A stretch of DNA of 64,000 nucleotides from K23-9 sp049680365 (GCA_049680365.1 JBAUHQ010000430.1:1-64000), one strand, 5' to 3'; positions 51,024 through 59,443 are shown, numbered from the stretch's first letter. The notes: generated by a model not told the origin, from the letters alone. Translations and numbers: made by a program.

Positions 51024-51038
51024 GCGATTGCTGTGCCG
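51024..51038 (-). promoter_or_regulatory. Sigma-54 promoter of the DUF1328 gene
   Basis: On the minus strand: CGGCACAGCAATCGC. GGCAC and GG-N10-GC are intact; TTGC is TCGC. It lies 75 bases before the start at 50949. Confidence 0.55.
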
Positions 51039-51186
51039 AAACTCGAATCATGCGATATAATCGGAAAACAGCGATGTTTTTGGCCGGACACTGAGCGTTG
51101 GCAGGCCACGCTGGTCGCAAATCACGCACTTCACATGTCACCCTCTATCTGGTGATTCCTTGCTGGCAAGAAACGCCACCCCCTTT

Positions 51187-51690
51187 TTACCGGGCGCATT
51201 TCCGATTGTTCAGCAGAAACGAAACGCATTCGTTCCCCAGGACGGATCCCTGTAGTTTTATGTCGACGGAGAACTGACTTGCGAGTTCACGTCCCGTAAC
51301 ACCTAGTCCACCGTAACCGGCTTCGATGACAACTGCTTGGTTCGCTCCGAAAGCTATGTGTCGAATGCCTGCCAACGCTGCGCAGGAAAGACACATCGGA
51401 CATGGCTCGGCCGTTGCCAGCAACCAGCATCCCTCGAGCTTCGTTTGCCCTAAAGATGCGCAAGCCGCCGCAATGGCATTCACCTCCGCGTGAGCCGACG
51501 GATTATTCGTGGAATTGACCGTGTTACAAGCCACAACAATCTCGCGTCCTTGCGCTTGATAAATTGCCGCGCCGAACGGATTCTCTCCCTCCTGCACGCC
51601 GGATTCGCCCGCATCCAAGGCAGCCTTCATCCATTGTTTGAGTTGCCATTGAGAAACTGTATCTGCGCACGCATCTCTATTGAGATTCAC
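51187..51690 (-). CDS. Nucleoside/cytidine deaminase-like protein (guanine deaminase/TadA superfamily)
   Basis: The 167-residue zinc enzyme has the deaminase motifs HAEVNAI (His zinc ligand and catalytic Glu) and PCPMCLSC (two Cys ligands), with NPFGAAIYQ and NTVNSTNNPSAHAE typical of guanine/nucleoside deaminases. The start is uncertain: I propose GTG at 51688-51690, since the frame further upstream (to 51807) passes through a degenerate palindrome at 51749-51776. An ATG inside (MKAALDAGESG) is another option. It appears monocistronic. Confidence 0.82.
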   Translation of the reverse strand: MNLNRDACADTVSQWQLKQWMKAALDAGESGVQEGENPFGAAIYQAQGREIVVACNTVNSTNNPSAHAEVNAIAAACASLGQTKLEGCWLLATAEPCPMCLSCAALAGIRHIAFGANQAVVIEAGYGGLGVTGRELASQFSVDIKLQGSVLGNECVSFLLNNRKCAR

Positions 51691-51810
51691 TGTTAGTCGT
51701 CCAAGAATATGACGTAGGGTGGTAACTGGGCAAAACGCCAAAAACGAATGCTTGGCTACCAGTTGGTCGCCAAGCATCCAAAGTGGTCTTCTCTGGTTCA
51801 GTGCCACGGA

Positions 51811-52188
51811 CTATTTGTCGTCGGTTTCCTCAATCGCGTCCGCCTTGGCTTCGCCCAGTTCTTCAACCGAGTCCGCTTTCTTTTCCCCTTTGGATTCAAG
51901 CTGATCGGCTTTCTTTTCGCCGATTTCTTCCAACGCATCGGCGCGCTGCTCGCCAGCGTCTTGGATTCCATCGGGAGCTTTGTCAACGCCTTCTCGGATA
52001 GTCTCCGCGGCATTCTGCGAGGCATCGCGAGTCGCCTCCGCTGCCGACTGTGACAAATCGCGAATCGTTTCAGCCTCTTGCTGAGTATTGTCTCGGATTG
52101 CATCGGCTTCGCGTTCGATTGCCGATTCATCACAGCCCACGAGGGCAAACGTGCAAATCGCCAGAACACATGTGTGTAGGATCTTCAT
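51811..52188 (-). CDS. Lipoprotein with amphipathic helical repeats
   Basis: The 125-residue protein has a lipobox (FALVGC, Cys at about 19), then an 11-residue-type repeat of Ala/Asp/Glu-rich helices (AIRDNTQQEAETIRDLSQSA, EATRDASQNAAETIRE, EEIGEKKADQLESKGEKKAD). This resembles apolipoprotein or LEA-like stress proteins. It is probably attached to a membrane by its lipid anchor. The start is the ATG at 52186-52188. A perfect sigma-54 element is 66 bases upstream. Confidence 0.82.
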   Translation of the reverse strand: MKILHTCVLAICTFALVGCDESAIEREADAIRDNTQQEAETIRDLSQSAAEATRDASQNAAETIREGVDKAPDGIQDAGEQRADALEEIGEKKADQLESKGEKKADSVEELGEAKADAIEETDDK

Positions 52189-52254
52189 CTCTAAATTCCT
52201 TGGTAGGGCAACGGTTGCTCGCGAGAATTCGCAAGCGGTTTGATCCATCTGGTT

Positions 52255-52269
52255 GCAATCACCGTGCCA
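52255..52269 (-). promoter_or_regulatory. Sigma-54 promoter of the lipoprotein gene
   Basis: On the minus strand: TGGCACGGTGATTGC, followed by A, a full match to TGGCAC-N5-TTGCA. This is the best match in the window. Confidence 0.85.
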
Positions 52270-52476
52270 AGACTGACGGGCATGACTGACGGGCACGGCA
52301 TGCCTTTTGCTGTTTTGCTGCTGTATCGAGGACTTGAAATACGACGGCATCGCGACATCCAATGCCTTTTCACAGGCTCGATGCTTTCGTATTGGCAGAT
52401 TTGCGAACAACCATTGACTGGAAACCAACCCATCTTAACCGCGAGAAACCTGATGGACGCCAAAGTAGATCCCCTC

Positions 52477-52507
52477 ACGACCCACAAGCTGGCAGCTTGT
52501 GGCTACG
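52477..52507. repeat. Type A palindrome overlapping a stop codon
   Basis: ACCCACAAGCTGGCAGCTTG followed by TGGCTACG is a type A copy; its CTA at 52503-52505 is the stop codon of the membrane protein gene on the minus strand. Confidence 0.8.
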
Positions 52508-53210
52508 TTGATTGCTCTGAGTCCTTCTTCAAAACCAGCTCCGCCGCGTACGCCAGCACGTCCACTGCGATGTCTGCGACAATCGCTCGGCCTTTTGCAA
52601 GCCAGGCTGCGGCGAATGACCAAACTGCGATCCATTCCATCCAGAATAGAAAGTTGAATTCATTGAGCGCTCGTTTCCAGTCTGCGCTCAAGAAGAACAG
52701 ATAGCCACCCATCGCGACGAGACTCAGTAGGATGACAAAGCCACTGATCCGATAAACCCACCCTCGCTCGCGCAGATGAGGTTCATTCTCCCGCTGGGAA
52801 TCACGCGGAAAGTGATACAGTGAATAGAACGCAAGTGTCAGGAAAAACACGCCGCCGCTGATTGTATGCAGATAACCCGTCGCTGACTTTTGGAACAACG
52901 GATCGCTGTTAAAATCCAACGGAAAGAGAGCGACACCGAGAGCAGAGACACAACCGAGGTTCGCCGTCCAATTCTCAATTCGATCGTAGCCGCGGTAGCA
53001 GAACAAGAAGATGCCAATGGCACAAAGTGTTCCGACGAAGATGTCACGCATCCCGGTGTGGTAGTAGCTACTCATGTTGTCTTGAACCGGCACGCCCATC
53101 AGCCAACCGCCAAAGAACAACATGAGGGGCAACAGCAAACCACTCACGCCAATCGCCCGTCGGATCGTCGTATAGGAAACGACTAAAACGCTAATATTCT
53201 CAGATGCCAT
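52503..53210 (-). CDS. Multi-pass membrane protein, DUF998-like
   Basis: The 235-residue protein has about six transmembrane helices (SGLLLPLMLFFGGWLMGVPV; GYLHTISGGVFFLTLAFYSL; FVILLSLVAMGGYLFFLSA). SSYYHTGMRDIFVGTL and the overall pattern resemble DUF998-type proteins, with moderate certainty. The ATG at 53208-53210 is chosen because upstream residues (LFNDQTGNVV) come from a repeat. Its stop codon lies in a type A repeat. Function unknown. Confidence 0.75.
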   Translation of the reverse strand: MASENISVLVVSYTTIRRAIGVSGLLLPLMLFFGGWLMGVPVQDNMSSYYHTGMRDIFVGTLCAIGIFLFCYRGYDRIENWTANLGCVSALGVALFPLDFNSDPLFQKSATGYLHTISGGVFFLTLAFYSLYHFPRDSQRENEPHLRERGWVYRISGFVILLSLVAMGGYLFFLSADWKRALNEFNFLFWMEWIAVWSFAAAWLAKGRAIVADIAVDVLAYAAELVLKKDSEQST

Positions 53211-53224
53211 CAGTTGTTCTTGTA

Positions 53225-53283
53225 GTGGCGTAGCTTGGAGCCTGCGATGAGCGATGCATGACAGGCTACGAAAGCCCACCACG
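53225..53283. repeat. Degenerate type B palindrome pair
   Basis: GTGGCGTAGCTTGGAGCCTG and ACAGGCTACGAAAGCCCACC are the two arms between neighbouring membrane-protein genes. Confidence 0.6.
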
Positions 53284-53308
53284 TTGCCGGTCTGATCATT
53301 GAATAGGT

Positions 53309-53563
53309 TCACTCAATGAATTTGCCCCTACGAATAGAGATCGAGAGCAAGATGATCGAACCCACGACGGACCCGATCCAGCCACTCGATTGAATGATCG
53401 ATCCACCCTGTAGCAGATATCCGATCAAACCGCCGACAAACGAACCGGCAACTCCCAGGAAAATCGTCCGCATGCAGCCCATCGGTTGAGTCCCAGGAAC
53501 GACCCCGCGAGCGATCAGTCCAACCAGAAATCCGAAAACGATCCAGCCGCTAATCCAAAACAT
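53309..53563 (-). CDS. GlsB/YeaQ/YmgE family stress membrane protein
   Basis: The 84-residue protein has three hydrophobic helices with the family motifs GFLVGLIARGVVPG, IFLGVAGSFVGGLIGYLLQG and GSVVGSIILLSI. The family is induced by stationary phase or acid stress in other bacteria. The ATG at 53561-53563 begins directly before the first helix; the longer frame to 53692 lacks support. A weak GG-N10-GC element at 53694-53708 (minus strand CGGTATAGCGTTTGC) might serve it. Confidence 0.9.
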   Translation of the reverse strand: MFWISGWIVFGFLVGLIARGVVPGTQPMGCMRTIFLGVAGSFVGGLIGYLLQGGSIIQSSGWIGSVVGSIILLSISIRRGKFIE

Positions 53564-53715
53564 GTTTCTTAACCAATCGCTAAAGACGGTATTGAACGTA
53601 CGTATCCTTCTGCCTTCCATTTGGCCGCCCCACGCAACGGGAACTGTATCGCAGGCTGTCAGCGTAAGCCACGTCCAGGCACTGCTGAGCAATGCAAACG
53701 CTATACCGGAACGCG

Positions 53716-53730
53716 TGGCACGGCAGTTGC
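53716..53730 (+). promoter_or_regulatory. Sigma-54 promoter of the receiver/activator gene
   Basis: TGGCACGGCAGTTGC is a full match to TGGCAC-N5-TTGC, 64 bases before the ATG at 53794. A sigma-54 activator with its own sigma-54 promoter suggests autoregulation. Confidence 0.75.
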
Positions 53731-53793
53731 GAAACCAGTCTGATCGACAATCGACCTCGCCTGCACGTAAACTTGTTTTCCAACAGAGTTTGT

Positions 53794-54222
53794 ATGACTA
53801 CCAACCCTGCAACGACGACACCGTCGGCTCGCCCAAAAACCACACCGAAATCGAAATGGTCTAAGCCTATGCCAAGCGTCCTCGTCATTGATGATGACAG
53901 ATCCATCCTCGCGCTAGCCGAGAAAACGCTTTCAACGATCGCTGACATCGAAACGGCGGCAACCGCAAGCGAAGGACTCAAGAAGCTGCGTAACGGCGAT
54001 TATGACTCGGTTTTGCTCGATATTCAGTTGCCCGATCAGAACGGGTTGGCTGTCTATTGCGAGATCCGAGAGTTTGATCGACGCATCCCGGTCGTGTTCA
54101 TGACAATCGAGGCGGCCAGCAGTACAGCGATTGAAGCCATGCAGCTTGGTGCGTTCGATTACATCGGGAAACCGCTGTCAGTTGAGCCGCTACGAGACTT
54201 GATTGAGAAAGCAATCGAGTAG
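53794..54222 (+). CDS. Receiver half of an NtrC-type sigma-54 activator, cut by a TAG
   Basis: The 142-residue product is a Ser/Thr/Pro-rich leader and one receiver domain: SVLVIDDDRSILALAEKTL, phospho-acceptor Asp in SVLLDIQLPDQNG, Thr in VFMTIEAAS, and Lys in DYIGKPLSVEP. It ends IEKAIE at the TAG at 54220-54222. Beyond the stop the same frame continues without another stop into the AAA+ domain, at the usual receiver-AAA+ linker. So this is half of one ancestral response regulator. The ATG at 53869 (MPSVLV) is an alternative start. Confidence 0.82.
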   Translation: MTTNPATTTPSARPKTTPKSKWSKPMPSVLVIDDDRSILALAEKTLSTIADIETAATASEGLKKLRNGDYDSVLLDIQLPDQNGLAVYCEIREFDRRIPVVFMTIEAASSTAIEAMQLGAFDYIGKPLSVEPLRDLIEKAIE

Positions 54223-54312
54223 CGGCAAATCAGCAGCGTTCCCGTTGCGATCAGTGCCGACGATAAATCGACGAACGAAGCGGCAGAACTTTTCATTGGT
54301 CGCGCACCGTCC

Positions 54313-55311
54313 ATGCTGGACGTTTTCAAAGCAATCGGAAAAGTGAGCAAGCAAGACGTTCCAATATTAATTCGCGGCGAGAGCGGGACGGGGAAAGAGC
54401 TCGTCGCTAGAGCACTTTACCAATACAGCCACCGTGGCGACGAGACGTTCTTAGCTGTGAACTGCGCCGCACTGCCCGACAACCTGTTGGAAAGCGAACT
54501 GTTCGGTCATGAAAAGGGGTCTTTTACCGGAGCAGAATCACGTCGCATCGGCAAATTTGAACAATGCAACGGCGGCACGCTTTTCTTGGACGAGATCGGC
54601 GACATGGCGGCTTCCGTGCAGGCCAAGGTGTTGCGTGTGCTGCAAGAACAAAGGTTCGAGCGTGTTGGCGGCAACAAAGAACTGACTACGGACTGTCGGA
54701 TCATCGCTGCAACGAACCGACCGCTCGAACAAATGGTCATCGATGGCGAGTACCGCGAAGACCTCTTGTACCGACTCAACGGAGTCACCATCGAACTGCC
54801 CCCGCTGCGGGAACGGCTTAGCGACGTACCTGCCTTGATTCAATTCTTTATGTCACAGGCCAAGAAAGAGTTCAACAAGCCTGACCTTGAAGGGCTCGCT
54901 CCCGAGGCAGTCGAATTGTTCAAGGCTTATCACTGGCCGGGAAATGTGCGCCAACTGAGAGCCGTCATTCGACGATGTGTTCTCGATTCTGTCATGCCCG
55001 TCATTACAGCGGATGGTCTGCCCGTCGAAATCACCAAGGGCACAGCGACTGGCAGCGTTGCATCGAATCGCGAAAACTCCGAAGGCGCCGGACTACCACA
55101 ACTTGTTCAACGTTTGCTTGCAGAGAAGTCAACGGAGGTGTACGCCCAGGCAAACGAGTACATGGAGAAATTCGTGATCACTGAAGTCCTTAAATCAACC
55201 GACGGAAATCAGAGCCAAGCCGCCGAGATCCTGGGGATCACGCGAGGAAAGTTGCGTGATCGAATTTCAACTTACAACATCTCGCTAACCAGCAACGTAC
55301 AGGTCGGCTAA
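54313..55311 (+). CDS. AAA+ and DNA-binding half of the split NtrC-type sigma-54 activator
   Basis: The 332-residue product has a complete sigma-54 activator core: Walker A GESGTGKE, sigma-54 contact loop GSFTGAES, Walker B GGTLFLDEIGD, the sensor/arginine-finger region (YREDLLYRLNGVTIELPPLR), and a C-terminal Fis-type helix-turn-helix (NQSQAAEILGITRGKLRDRI). The contact loop is GSFTGA where GAFTGA is commonest. The receiver sits just upstream in the same frame, separated by one TAG. If translated from ATG 54313 the product would lack part of the linker and the N-terminal edge of the AAA+ domain (ELFIGRAPS). Whether it has its own start, is made by readthrough, or is dead is unknown. Confidence 0.85.
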   Translation: MLDVFKAIGKVSKQDVPILIRGESGTGKELVARALYQYSHRGDETFLAVNCAALPDNLLESELFGHEKGSFTGAESRRIGKFEQCNGGTLFLDEIGDMAASVQAKVLRVLQEQRFERVGGNKELTTDCRIIAATNRPLEQMVIDGEYREDLLYRLNGVTIELPPLRERLSDVPALIQFFMSQAKKEFNKPDLEGLAPEAVELFKAYHWPGNVRQLRAVIRRCVLDSVMPVITADGLPVEITKGTATGSVASNRENSEGAGLPQLVQRLLAEKSTEVYAQANEYMEKFVITEVLKSTDGNQSQAAEILGITRGKLRDRISTYNISLTSNVQVG

Positions 55312-55453
55312 CTCTGCATCGTCGGGCTTTCCCATACGTCCGCTTTCGCTGGCGTTTCGCATTTTCTTGGGCTCACCCCTCGGCGTGCCATAGGCGTTGT
55401 CGTCTTGGTTCGTTATCGGTTCCATCCTGGAAGAACGCAGGTAAACGATTCAA

Positions 55454-55482
55454 AGCCCTGTCTTCCTTGTGAAGGCAGGGCT
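55454..55482. terminator. Strong hairpin between convergent genes
   Basis: AGCCCTGTCTTC and GAAGGCAGGGCT form a 12-base stem (one G-T pair) with the loop CTTGT. It stands between the 3' ends of the activator gene and the sulfatase gene. There is no clear T-run on either side, so it may be a rho-independent-like or protective 3' end. Confidence 0.55.
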
Positions 55483-55574
55483 CACTGCGATCTAGCCCAA
55501 ATCATCGAATCCCGATAGACCGTCGCTGGCTCGGCTGAGATCATTTTTCGCGCAGCGTGGGTAGCAGTGGCAGA

Positions 55575-57053
55575 TCACTTTCTGAAACTGGGTGCCCAGG
55601 GTTTTCGCCCGTCTTTTTCTTGCAAAAATTGCGCGTCGACGGCCTGATACCAGGCGTGTAAGCGATCACGCATTTCCGCCACGCGTTCTGGCTGCTGCTG
55701 GGCAAGGTCTTTCCTTTCACCGATGTCGACGGCAAGGTCGTACAGGTGAACACGACCGTCCTCGTAACGCTCAACCAGCTTGAAATTGCCTTGGCGAATC
55801 GCACCGCCTGGGATTCCGCCTTGGTTGCTGTAGTGCGGATAGTGCCAAAACAAAGCGTCACGCTGAAGCGTTCCGCCTTCCAAAGCTGGGCGGATGTCGA
55901 TGCCATCGATTGCGTGCTGGACATCGATTCCCGCAGCAGCAGTAATCGTTGGAAATAAATCGATCGAACAAATGGGTTCTGCCGAAACACTTCCCGGTTG
56001 GGTCACACCGGGATAACGAACGATCCACGGCTCGCGAATGCCGCCTTCGTAAACCCAACCCTTGCCGCCGCGCAATGGCAGGTTGCTGGTGGGCAATCCT
56101 TCCGAAGTCGACAGTCCGCCGTTGTCAGACGTGAAGATCACAATCGTGTTGTCCGCGACGCCGGATTCTTCAAGCTGCTTGAGCACGCTGCCAACGGCTT
56201 GATCCATCGCTTCGACCATGGCTGCGTAGACCGCGTGTTTTTGCAATACGCGAACTTTACGCGGCTTATTGCCGAAGACTTGTTCTTCATCGCCAAACTC
56301 TTCACCCTCGATTGCAGCGGCTTTCTGTTTGTATTTCTGCACCAGATCAGGACGACCCATCAACGGAGTATGGACCGAATAGAACGACAGGTAAGCCAGG
56401 AAAGGTTTCGCTTTGTTGGCATCAATGAACGCGGCCGTGTCACGCGAAAGGCGCGCAGGCAAGTGATCACCCGCGGGACTTTCGACTTGCATTTCTGGGT
56501 TCTCGAATGGAGCGAAGTACCGTTTTCCGGTGTAAGGGCCACCCTTGGTGTGGCCGCCGACATTGACATCAAAACCACGGTTCTGCGGATAGTACTCTTC
56601 GCTTTCGCCCAGATGCCACTTGCCAGCGAAGAACGTAGCGTAACCTTTGTCCTTCATTGCTTGAGCAATCGTGATTTCACCCAGCGGCATATTGCTGTTC
56701 AGTGGTGCGGGGTTGAATGTGCCGGGCCGTTTGCCGGAAAAGAAATTGGTCGCTTGAACTCGTGTCGGATATTTACCCGTCATCAGGCTATAACGCGTTG
56801 GCGAGCAAACGGGATTGGCTGCGTAGCCATCAGTGAACCGCATTCCCGATTCAGACAACGCGTCGATGTTCGGTGTTTCGTAAAAGCAGTCGGGATTGTT
56901 CGCGCCGATGTCCATGTAGCCCAGGTCATCGACCAAAAAGACGACTACGTTGGGCGATCTTTCTGCTGCGATGCACGTGACAACGGTTGCTTGGCAAACA
57001 AGCGAGAACGAAAACAGAATCAATGCAAAACGATGATTGGACATTTGTCGCAT
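55575..57053 (-). CDS. Sulfatase
   Basis: The 492-residue exported enzyme (signal peptide about 1-30) has the sulfatase signature with the Cys destined to become formylglycine: NPVCSPTRYSLMTGKYPTR. The Asp pair for calcium (VVFLVDDLGYMD), FAGKWHLGE, and FTSDNGG complete the active site. The C-terminus carries WHYPHYSNQGG. Planctomycetes encode very many such sulfatases against algal polysaccharides. The substrate is unknown. It has no neighbour of carbohydrate metabolism here. Confidence 0.95.
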   Translation of the reverse strand: MRQMSNHRFALILFSFSLVCQATVVTCIAAERSPNVVVFLVDDLGYMDIGANNPDCFYETPNIDALSESGMRFTDGYAANPVCSPTRYSLMTGKYPTRVQATNFFSGKRPGTFNPAPLNSNMPLGEITIAQAMKDKGYATFFAGKWHLGESEEYYPQNRGFDVNVGGHTKGGPYTGKRYFAPFENPEMQVESPAGDHLPARLSRDTAAFIDANKAKPFLAYLSFYSVHTPLMGRPDLVQKYKQKAAAIEGEEFGDEEQVFGNKPRKVRVLQKHAVYAAMVEAMDQAVGSVLKQLEESGVADNTIVIFTSDNGGLSTSEGLPTSNLPLRGGKGWVYEGGIREPWIVRYPGVTQPGSVSAEPICSIDLFPTITAAAGIDVQHAIDGIDIRPALEGGTLQRDALFWHYPHYSNQGGIPGGAIRQGNFKLVERYEDGRVHLYDLAVDIGERKDLAQQQPERVAEMRDRLHAWYQAVDAQFLQEKDGRKPWAPSFRK

Positions 57054-57255
57054 GGGAGAGGAGTACCGACGGTGAAAAGCTGCACCAAAGAACGGGCTTT
57101 AGATTAACCCATTTGTCTGCAACTTTCTTCGTCCACTCAAGCGAGTTTTCGGTATTCCTGCGACTCGAGTCGCTCAGCCAAATCTTGGACGGTCGCCCGA
57201 CGTGCCTTTTTCCAACAGCGTTTGGCGACTCGGCGACAACTCGACATTCGAGCTG

Positions 57256-57585
57256 CTACCGCGACCTATTTGTGAAATGCGGTCTGCCCAGCGTCTCTTG
57301 CGGCATGTCGCTACGGAGAATGAGAACTCGATCTAGCCGAGTCACGGTCATGACCTCGCGAAAGAATTCGCTAACATTCTTCAGGACGACCACTTTTCCA
57401 AGTCGATTCGCATCTCGGTGCAGCAGAATCAACTGCGACAACATCAAGCTTTGGACGAGATTGATTTCGGAGCAGTCAATGACGATCTCATTGACCGTCG
57501 GCTGACTCAGCACCACTCTAGCAGTGTCGATCAGGTCTAAGAGGGTAGGAGCAATTGAAGCGTCAAAGCTTTGCGTTGTCACCAT
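57256..57585 (-). CDS. STAS-domain protein (anti-anti-sigma factor-like)
   Basis: The 109-residue protein fits a single STAS domain: LLDLIDTARVVLSQPTVNEI, VIDCSEINLVQSLMLSQLIL and LGKVVVLKNVSEFFREVMTV. The residue usually phosphorylated is a Ser just after the third strand; here VQSLMLSQL includes Ser at that position. Such proteins regulate sigma factors or other signalling partners by partner switching. AGGA lies upstream of the ATG at 57583-57585. A sigma-54-like element precedes it. Confidence 0.78.
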   Translation of the reverse strand: MVTTQSFDASIAPTLLDLIDTARVVLSQPTVNEIVIDCSEINLVQSLMLSQLILLHRDANRLGKVVVLKNVSEFFREVMTVTRLDRVLILRSDMPQETLGRPHFTNRSR

Positions 57586-57642
57586 TTCCAGGGGTTCCTC
57601 GTCAGGAGGCTTCGTCGAGTTGTAAAGACTCTTGATGCAAAA

Positions 57643-57657
57643 GCACACGTCGTGCCG
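57643..57657 (-). promoter_or_regulatory. Sigma-54 promoter of the STAS gene
   Basis: On the minus strand: CGGCACGACGTGTGC. GGCAC and GG-N10-GC intact, GTGC for TTGC; 58 bases before the start. Confidence 0.55.
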
Positions 57658-57830
57658 ACAGCACCCAATCCCTGCCAAGCCGCCCACAGCGTCGTGACAT
57701 TCGCCGTTAGCGATCATTACCAGCGTCTAGGTCGCCATGAAGATTTCGCGATGCGAAAGCGATGCCGCCATTTCGAGCGAACTTGCTTAGCAAATAGGCA
57801 AACGATCCAAGAACATGCCTGACCGCATGA

Positions 57831-58592
57831 TCAGACGGTCAGTTCAACTGGGTGAAATTTCACATGCTTGATCGCCGCGCCGCCGTTATAGAACTCAAAC
57901 CCTGACATCTGATAGCAATCAATGCGGCGATGCGTATGGCCAAAGACAACTCGCCGTACCGGTCGAATCAACTGTGCATCTTGGCGATCAATCCAGCGTA
58001 TCAGTCGCTGGCAAGTTCGACGACGGCGATGAGCGCTAAACGCAACCGCGTTGTGCAGCCGCGCCCTCACTGCCGCATCATAAAGCTTGCTCGCATGCGG
58101 TTTTGCGATCGGCTTGTTTTGCCAAGATCGACGGTATGAAGAAAACGCCAAATCGCTGCCGCCGCCTTCGATCACATCGCCATGCAAAAACAAGGTGTCT
58201 CCAGTGATCAAGGCATCTAGTCCGCATTGAAATCGCTCCTTTGGCAATGCCCATTGGTGCAACTGTTGAACAAACGCTTGATGGGCATCATGGTTGCCAC
58301 TGAGAAACACAAACTGCTTGGACGGAAAGTTTTGGTAGAACCGTTCAAGCCACTGGAGCGCCACTGCGATCGATTCGTCCTCATGTCCCAATTGACTCCA
58401 ACGAAAATCGAACAAGTCGCCACCCCACACGCAAACATCACTTCGCTCAATGACTTGCCCAATCAATCGATCGTGCTGCGCAGCCGTCGAGCGGCTACTG
58501 AAACAATGCAAGTCGGAAATAAAGCAATACTTAGTTGCCAACTCAGCTTGGTTGGTCCAACGAGCAATTTTGGGAGCGTAATCGTTCATCAC
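57831..58592 (-). CDS. Calcineurin-like metallophosphoesterase
   Basis: The 253-residue protein has all metal-binding motifs of the family in order: FISDLHCFS, VWGGDLFDFRW, LSGNHDAHQ, LHGDVIEGG, and FGHTHRRID. The layout is close to UDP-2,3-diacylglucosamine pyrophosphatase (LpxH-like) proteins, but substrate assignment from sequence alone is uncertain. No signal peptide. It seems to be a single gene. Confidence 0.92.
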   Translation of the reverse strand: MMNDYAPKIARWTNQAELATKYCFISDLHCFSSRSTAAQHDRLIGQVIERSDVCVWGGDLFDFRWSQLGHEDESIAVALQWLERFYQNFPSKQFVFLSGNHDAHQAFVQQLHQWALPKERFQCGLDALITGDTLFLHGDVIEGGGSDLAFSSYRRSWQNKPIAKPHASKLYDAAVRARLHNAVAFSAHRRRRTCQRLIRWIDRQDAQLIRPVRRVVFGHTHRRIDCYQMSGFEFYNGGAAIKHVKFHPVELTV

Positions 58593-59005
58593 TGCATTAT
58601 AAGCCGCGGGATCAATTGCAAAACGGATTTATCCATTCGCAATTCACAACGGATCGAGCAAAGACGCGTGGAATTTCTTGCAGATGTGCGACACCGTCAC
58701 AGGGGCCTGCTGAAACTACCACGGCGCACGCTACTGGCTGCGTCAGTTGTCCTAACGATTGCCACGGCATCCATAATCTAAGCATTGATTCTACCGATTT
58801 CGACGTTTGACCTTTTTGCCAGCTTCTATCAGTCGGTCGGCTTTTGCGTCTACAAACCCCCCTCCCAACAGATGTTAATTCTTGGGTGTCCAATTCAGCA
58901 CGCCACGCGTCCTAAAGAACGTCATTCAATCGATCTTCAGAGCTTTTTGTCGCGATGTCGACAACGCTACATCAATCCAGCGAAACTCCGCTTTGCGTGT
59001 TCGAA
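58593..59005. other. Long intergenic region
   Basis: I see no gene with convincing codon pattern on either strand, no dispersed repeats, and no clear terminator. The only recognisable element is the sigma-54 promoter that begins at 59006. Confidence 0.5.
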
Positions 59006-59020
59006 AGGCACACGCTTTGC
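59006..59020 (+). promoter_or_regulatory. Sigma-54 promoter of the BON gene
   Basis: AGGCACACGCTTTGC has GGCAC, TTGC and GG-N10-GC spacing, 64 bases before the ATG at 59084. Confidence 0.7.
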
Positions 59021-59083
59021 TTCTCTTAATTCAGCTGCGGCGAGCGGTAAAATTTCCAGTATCCACATTTCAAAAGGTCACAC

Positions 59084-59341
59084 ATGTACAAACTCATAGA
59101 GCTGGACCAAAGACTATCGCACGACGCTATCGATGATCGAATTCGCCACGACGTGGAACGCGAACTGGCTGATACAAAAAGGACTTCACTGAGACAGATC
59201 CGTTGTGATTGCCAACACGGGACTCTGCAACTTCACGGACAAGTTGACACCTTTTTCCTGAAGCAACTTGCTCAAGAACATGCAAGACGAGTGCATGGTG
59301 TTTGCCGCATTGTCAATCACATTCACGTTGTTGGCAATTGA
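59084..59341 (+). CDS. Small BON-domain protein
   Basis: The 85-residue protein consists of one BON domain: RIRHDVERELADTKRTSLRQ, then GTLQLHGQVDTFFLKQLAQE and RIVNHIHVV. There is no signal peptide. BON domains bind phospholipids or act in envelope stress (OsmY, Kbp). Kbp (YgaU) is a soluble potassium-binding BON protein, but LysM is missing here. A sigma-54 promoter precedes it, and the nitroreductase-like gene follows 102 bases later on the same strand. Confidence 0.82.
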   Translation: MYKLIELDQRLSHDAIDDRIRHDVERELADTKRTSLRQIRCDCQHGTLQLHGQVDTFFLKQLAQEHARRVHGVCRIVNHIHVVGN

Positions 59342-59443
59342 TGCTGGCAGCTGCCGCTATCTGTGTGCCAACGTCGGTTACCGGAAAAAACATGGTGCTT
59401 TCCGCAACTGAAAACACCTTCAGCTGATAAGGCTAACTCACCC

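Noticed and set aside
13555..53285. Type B repeat arms as sigma-54 promoters (AGGCTTCCAGCCTGC has GG-N10-GC)
   Set aside because: The arms lack both GGCAC/T and TTGC, occur in both orientations and often behind genes; the spacing is probably coincidental. One exception, at 37210, is kept as a weak candidate.
55285..55425. 46-codon minus-strand frame (MEPITNQDDNAYGTPRGEPK...)
   Set aside because: It overlaps the 3' end of the activator gene, has no usable ribosome-binding site, and is too short to judge by composition.
58593..59005. Short frames on both strands in the long gap before the BON gene
   Set aside because: Their composition is not protein-like and no start signals accompany them.
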